Below the pieces are notes generated by a model that saw nothing but the letters and a program-made list of their open reading frames with translations, made no database searches and was not told where the DNA came from. 64,000 nt of DNA from Pseudomonas sp. VD-NE ins (GTDB taxonomy: Bacteria; Pseudomonadota; Gammaproteobacteria; Pseudomonadales; Pseudomonadaceae): positions 4,421,001 through 4,485,000 of the forward strand of contig NZ_CP134772.1 in assembly GCF_031882575.1 (NCBI RefSeq). The letters run 5' to 3'. Positions 61,512-64,000 of the stretch are shown in pieces; positions within the stretch are counted from its first letter, which is position 1; each line of letters opens with the position of its first letter. A program made the translations under genes and the position numbers.

Positions 61512-62636
61512 TCACTTCAACGTTTTGGCGCCCAGCTTTACGGGCGCCTGCAGGATCCGCTCGAACCACTCCCAAGTTGCATAAACATCCCCTCGCCCGC
61601 GCAGGTGGGTATAACGGCGCATCGAGTTCCAATCTCGATGTCCCGACACACTCGCCACTCGCGGAATATCCCAGTCCATTTCGAACAGCCGGCTGACGCC
61701 TTCGTGGCGCAGATCGTGAAAGTGCAGATCTGCGATGCCCAGGATTTTACAAGCCCTTGTCCAAGACGTGGACACGGATTCAGCGCTGTAAGGAAAAATC
61801 TCAGGCAACACTCTAGGCATGGTCTGAAGTATCGCCCAAGCTTCTGGCGGCAAATGACACCAGACGTCGTTACCGACCTTCTGGCCTGGATTCTTCATGT
61901 CACGGACCAGCACCCGCTGGCCAGCTTCGTCCAAGTCATCCCAAAGGATCCGAGTAATCTCTTCTTGCCTACGTGTAGAAAACAACGCGAAGCCCGTCAG
62001 CTTAAGCATGTTGATAGAAGTTGGACGACGGGTTTGGATACTCCGGAAGTGCGTAAGCAGTTTGTCGAGTTCGTCCAGGGTTGGCCGGCGATCGCGCTCG
62101 CGGCTTTTCATGTTGTAACCGAGCTTTTTTAATACTCGACGCGCGTCCGCCATTGAATGCGGATCCACCTCATAACCCCAAGCGGGGCGAGCGATCGAGA
62201 GAACCGCGCCCAGGTGTGCGAGATCGTTGCCAGCGGTCTGAGGCTGAACGCCCCCACCCTCCTTGCCCATGCGCCATAACGCATACTCGACCAGGTGCTG
62301 ACTGCTTATATCTCTGTCGTTCAACTTTCCCAGGTAGGACTCGCTGATCGCCCTCAACGTGCCAAGCTTCGTTTTCCCGAGAGGGCGCGCCTTGGTCATT
62401 TCGGCCAGGTAGCGATCGATCATCTCCTTGATCGTCGCACCAGGTCGGTTCGCCCGCTCGATCGCACCTGGTTCGTCCAGTTCGGTTTCTCTTTTACGCA
62501 CCCAAGCCTGTGCGGCCTGTTTTCGGGCGAAGGTCTGACTCTCTTGGTAAACTTGCGCCCCATCGCGAAACAGGCGTATCTGTGCCGTGTAACTGGTGCT
62601 GCCGTCGGTGCGTTTCCGTGCTCTGATCGTGGCCAT
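61512..62636 (-). CDS. Tyrosine-recombinase integrase, dusA-targeting
   Basis: 374 residues from ATG 62636; the upstream frame runs into attR. N-terminal part is arm- and core-binding (TDGSTSYTAQIRLFRDGAQV). The catalytic domain has Arg in STRRQEEITR, HxxR as HDLRH (His307, Arg310), GHRDW (His333) and the nucleophile Tyr342 in RRYTHLR. It lies next to attR and dusA, the position seen for dusA-specific integrases, and is transcribed away from dusA. It recombines attP with the dusA 5' end. Confidence 0.94.
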   Translation of the reverse strand: MATIRARKRTDGSTSYTAQIRLFRDGAQVYQESQTFARKQAAQAWVRKRETELDEPGAIERANRPGATIKEMIDRYLAEMTKARPLGKTKLGTLRAISESYLGKLNDRDISSQHLVEYALWRMGKEGGGVQPQTAGNDLAHLGAVLSIARPAWGYEVDPHSMADARRVLKKLGYNMKSRERDRRPTLDELDKLLTHFRSIQTRRPTSINMLKLTGFALFSTRRQEEITRILWDDLDEAGQRVLVRDMKNPGQKVGNDVWCHLPPEAWAILQTMPRVLPEIFPYSAESVSTSWTRACKILGIADLHFHDLRHEGVSRLFEMDWDIPRVASVSGHRDWNSMRRYTHLRGRGDVYATWEWFERILQAPVKLGAKTLK

Positions 62637-62663
62637 CGTCAACTGGTACAATTGGAAAAGTGA

Positions 62664-62680
62664 TTGGTACATTGTACCAA
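62664..62680. repeat. Inverted TGGTAC repeat next to attR (possible integrase arm site)
   Basis: TTGGTACA-T-TGTACCAA is a perfect 8-bp inverted repeat. Single TGGTACA copies lie at 62644-62650 and 62740-62746. With the two inverted-complement copies near attL, they suggest an integrase-binding arrangement on both ends, or an int operator. Confidence 0.45.
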
Positions 62681-62738
62681 CCGACCTCAGAAAACGCCTA
62701 TTTACCCCCTGAAATCGGCCTAGAACACGTAGAGCAAA

Positions 62739-63749
62739 ATGGTACATAAATCAGCTATATACCCAACAAACACCGGCTCTACGCTGTCTAGAAGGTTCTC
62801 CGTTGCGCCCATGATGGATTGGACCGACCGCCATTGCCGTTTCTTCCTACGCCTCCTGTCGAAGAACGCCCTGCTCTACACCGAAATGGTCACCACCGGC
62901 GCACTCCTCAACGGCGATCACGAACGCTTCCTCCGTCACAACGAAGCCGAGCACCCTCTCGCATTGCAATTAGGCGGTAGCGTTCCGCTGGACCTGGCTG
63001 CCTGCGCGCGTATGGCCCAGGAACACGGTTACGACGAGGTAAACCTGAACGTCGGCTGCCCAAGCGATCGTGTGCAAAACAACATGATCGGCGCGTGCCT
63101 GATGGGTCACCCTCAACTGGTGGCGGATTGTGTGAAGGCAATGCAAGACGCGGTGTCGATTCCGGTAACGGTAAAGCACCGCATCGGCATCAACGGTCGG
63201 GACAGTTACGCGGAGCTGTGTGATTTCGTCGGCACCGTCCGCGATGCCGGGTGCACCAGTTTTACCGTGCATGCGCGGATTGCGATTCTGGAGGGGTTGT
63301 CGCCGAAGGAGAATCGTGACATTCCGCCGTTGCGCTATGACGTGGCGGCGCAGCTGAAGGCGGATTTTCCGGCGTTGGAGATTGTGCTGAATGGCGGGAT
63401 CAAGACGATGGAGGCTTGCCATGAGCATTTGCAGACGTTCGACGGTGTGATGTTGGGGCGTGAGGCTTATCACAATCCGTATTTGCTGGCGGAGGTGGAT
63501 CAGCAGTTGTTTGGCAGTTCGGCGCCGGTGACCAGTCGGGCTGAGGCGTTGGCGCAGTTGCGTCCTTATATAGCCGAGCATTTGCTGGCGGGTGGGGCGA
63601 TGCATCACATCACGCGGCATGTGCTGGGCTTGGGCACGGGGTTCCCGGGGGCGCGGAAATTCCGTCAGTTGTTGTCGGTGGACATTCACAAGGCCACGGA
63701 TCCGCTGGCGTTGCTGGATCAGGCGGCTGAGTTGCTTGAAGGTCGTTGA
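62739..63749 (+). CDS. dusA: tRNA-dihydrouridine synthase A with phage-supplied start
   Basis: 336 residues. FMN-barrel motifs are intact: SVAPMMDWTDRHCRFFLRLL, NVGCPSDRVQNNMIGACLMG (with the catalytic Cys), VKHRIGIN, VHARIAILEGLSPKEN and LNGGIKT. It reduces U20/U20a in tRNA to dihydrouridine. Residues 1-19 (MVHKSAIYPTNTG, then STLSR) come from the prophage side because the phage att repeat begins at codon 21. This is typical of dusA integration, where the element restores the gene. Expression now depends on a phage-supplied start and promoter. Confidence 0.93.
   Translation: MVHKSAIYPTNTGSTLSRRFSVAPMMDWTDRHCRFFLRLLSKNALLYTEMVTTGALLNGDHERFLRHNEAEHPLALQLGGSVPLDLAACARMAQEHGYDEVNLNVGCPSDRVQNNMIGACLMGHPQLVADCVKAMQDAVSIPVTVKHRIGINGRDSYAELCDFVGTVRDAGCTSFTVHARIAILEGLSPKENRDIPPLRYDVAAQLKADFPALEIVLNGGIKTMEACHEHLQTFDGVMLGREAYHNPYLLAEVDQQLFGSSAPVTSRAEALAQLRPYIAEHLLAGGAMHHITRHVLGLGTGFPGARKFRQLLSVDIHKATDPLALLDQAAELLEGR
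62799..62829. other. attR: right attachment site within dusA
   Basis: Matches attL at 28150-28180 in 27 to 28 of 31 bases. ATGATGGATTGGAC (62811-62824) is the longest identical core and encodes MMDWT. The crossover should fall inside this core. Distance between the two cores is 34,649 bases. Confidence 0.88.
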
Positions 63750-63766
63750 CTGAAGTTTTGAATGTG

Positions 63767-63800
63767 CGGGCGATGCATGAGCGTCGCCCGTTGTTTTGTT
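63767..63800 (+). terminator. Rho-independent terminator after dusA
   Basis: CGGGCGA and TCGCCCG form a 7-bp stem with a ten-base loop, followed by TTGTTTTGTT. It lies 18 bases after the dusA stop. Confidence 0.75.
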
Positions 63801-63824
63801 GTACTGACAGGATGTCTTTCGTTT

Positions 63825-64000
63825 ATGCCCGCGTTTACTTTTTCTGCTTTCAAGCGTTTCACCCTCCTCGCTTTGTTCAGTTTCACTTCCGACGTTTATG
63901 CGCACTGCGACGGCTTTTGCATGGGCCGTACCGATACGCCGTGGGAGGTGACGCAGTTTTCCGGCTTCACTTTGGTGTCTTTAATCCTTGCACCTATTTC
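63825..64000 (+). CDS. Partial exported hypothetical protein
   Basis: 58 codons to the window edge. The frame starting MPAFTFSAFKRFTLLALFSF has a signal-peptide shape with likely cleavage after VYA. A CDGFCMGRTDTPWEVTQFSG stretch with two Cys residues follows, then hydrophobic residues near the edge (VSLILAPIS). An alternative ATG nine bases upstream is in another frame and gives a less plausible product. No family recognised. Confidence 0.6.
   Translation, partial: MPAFTFSAFKRFTLLALFSFTSDVYAHCDGFCMGRTDTPWEVTQFSGFTLVSLILAPI

Overview
The window looks like a chromosomal segment of a Pseudomonas from the fluorescens group. It has high GC and Pseudomonas-type REP pairs. Its gene families are typical of that genus: Bcr-type MFS pump, EmrAB, DUF6124, PheC-like binding protein, DusA. 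No rRNA or tRNA gene was recognised. This assignment comes from reading the sequence, not from a database search.

Layout, host part (1-28149). On the minus strand lies a two-partner secretion pair: transporter tpsB (4321-6048) followed by a giant haemagglutinin-type exoprotein tpsA (1-4223, cut by the left edge). Then come an MFS pump with a divergent AraC regulator, an EmrAB-like efflux operon, an AhpD-like protein, a Gly-rich secreted protein, a diguanylate cyclase, and an aldolase/haloacid dehalogenase pair with a divergent LysR. An orphan type VI secretion island follows (PAAR, lipase-like effector, lipoprotein immunity candidate). After it are RNase T2, a LysR/azoreductase pair, a PheC-like periplasmic protein, small hypotheticals, and an amino-acid/polyamine cluster (Lrp regulator, acetylpolyamine deacetylase, ornithine-cyclodeaminase-like enzyme, CycA-like permease). 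A DUF6124 gene with a long, strongly foldable leader ends this part.

Prophage (about 28162-62824, about 34.6 kb). A P2/HP1-like contractile-tailed prophage sits in the 5' end of dusA. Imperfect 31-bp repeats mark the ends (28150-28180 and 62799-62829), and a tyrosine integrase lies next to dusA. The left end carries accessory genes: a 5-methylcytosine methyltransferase translationally coupled to a GHKL ATPase with a C-terminal Ymh/HEPN-like RNase motif, a HicAB toxin-antitoxin pair separated by a short tandem repeat, and small unknown genes. Structural and lysis genes follow in a long minus-strand operon (O-N-M-L-R-G, sheath, tube, zinc finger, holin-like, endolysin, Rz/Rz1, E/E' with a -1 frameshift signal, tape measure, J, I, fibre, baseplate). 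The divergent P-Q-ogr genes run on the plus strand. The early region has a repressor, Cro-like and CII-like proteins, a primase-helicase and a PrtN-like gene. dusA, rebuilt with a phage-supplied start, and a partial exported protein end the window.

The most interesting locus is 29296-31961. The methyltransferase plus GHKL-HEPN ATPase looks like a compact antiphage defence module carried by the prophage, with no separate restriction endonuclease. It is related in concept to prokaryotic MORC/MutL-like ATPases linked to methylases, but here the predicted effector is an RNase-type HEPN domain fused to the ATPase.
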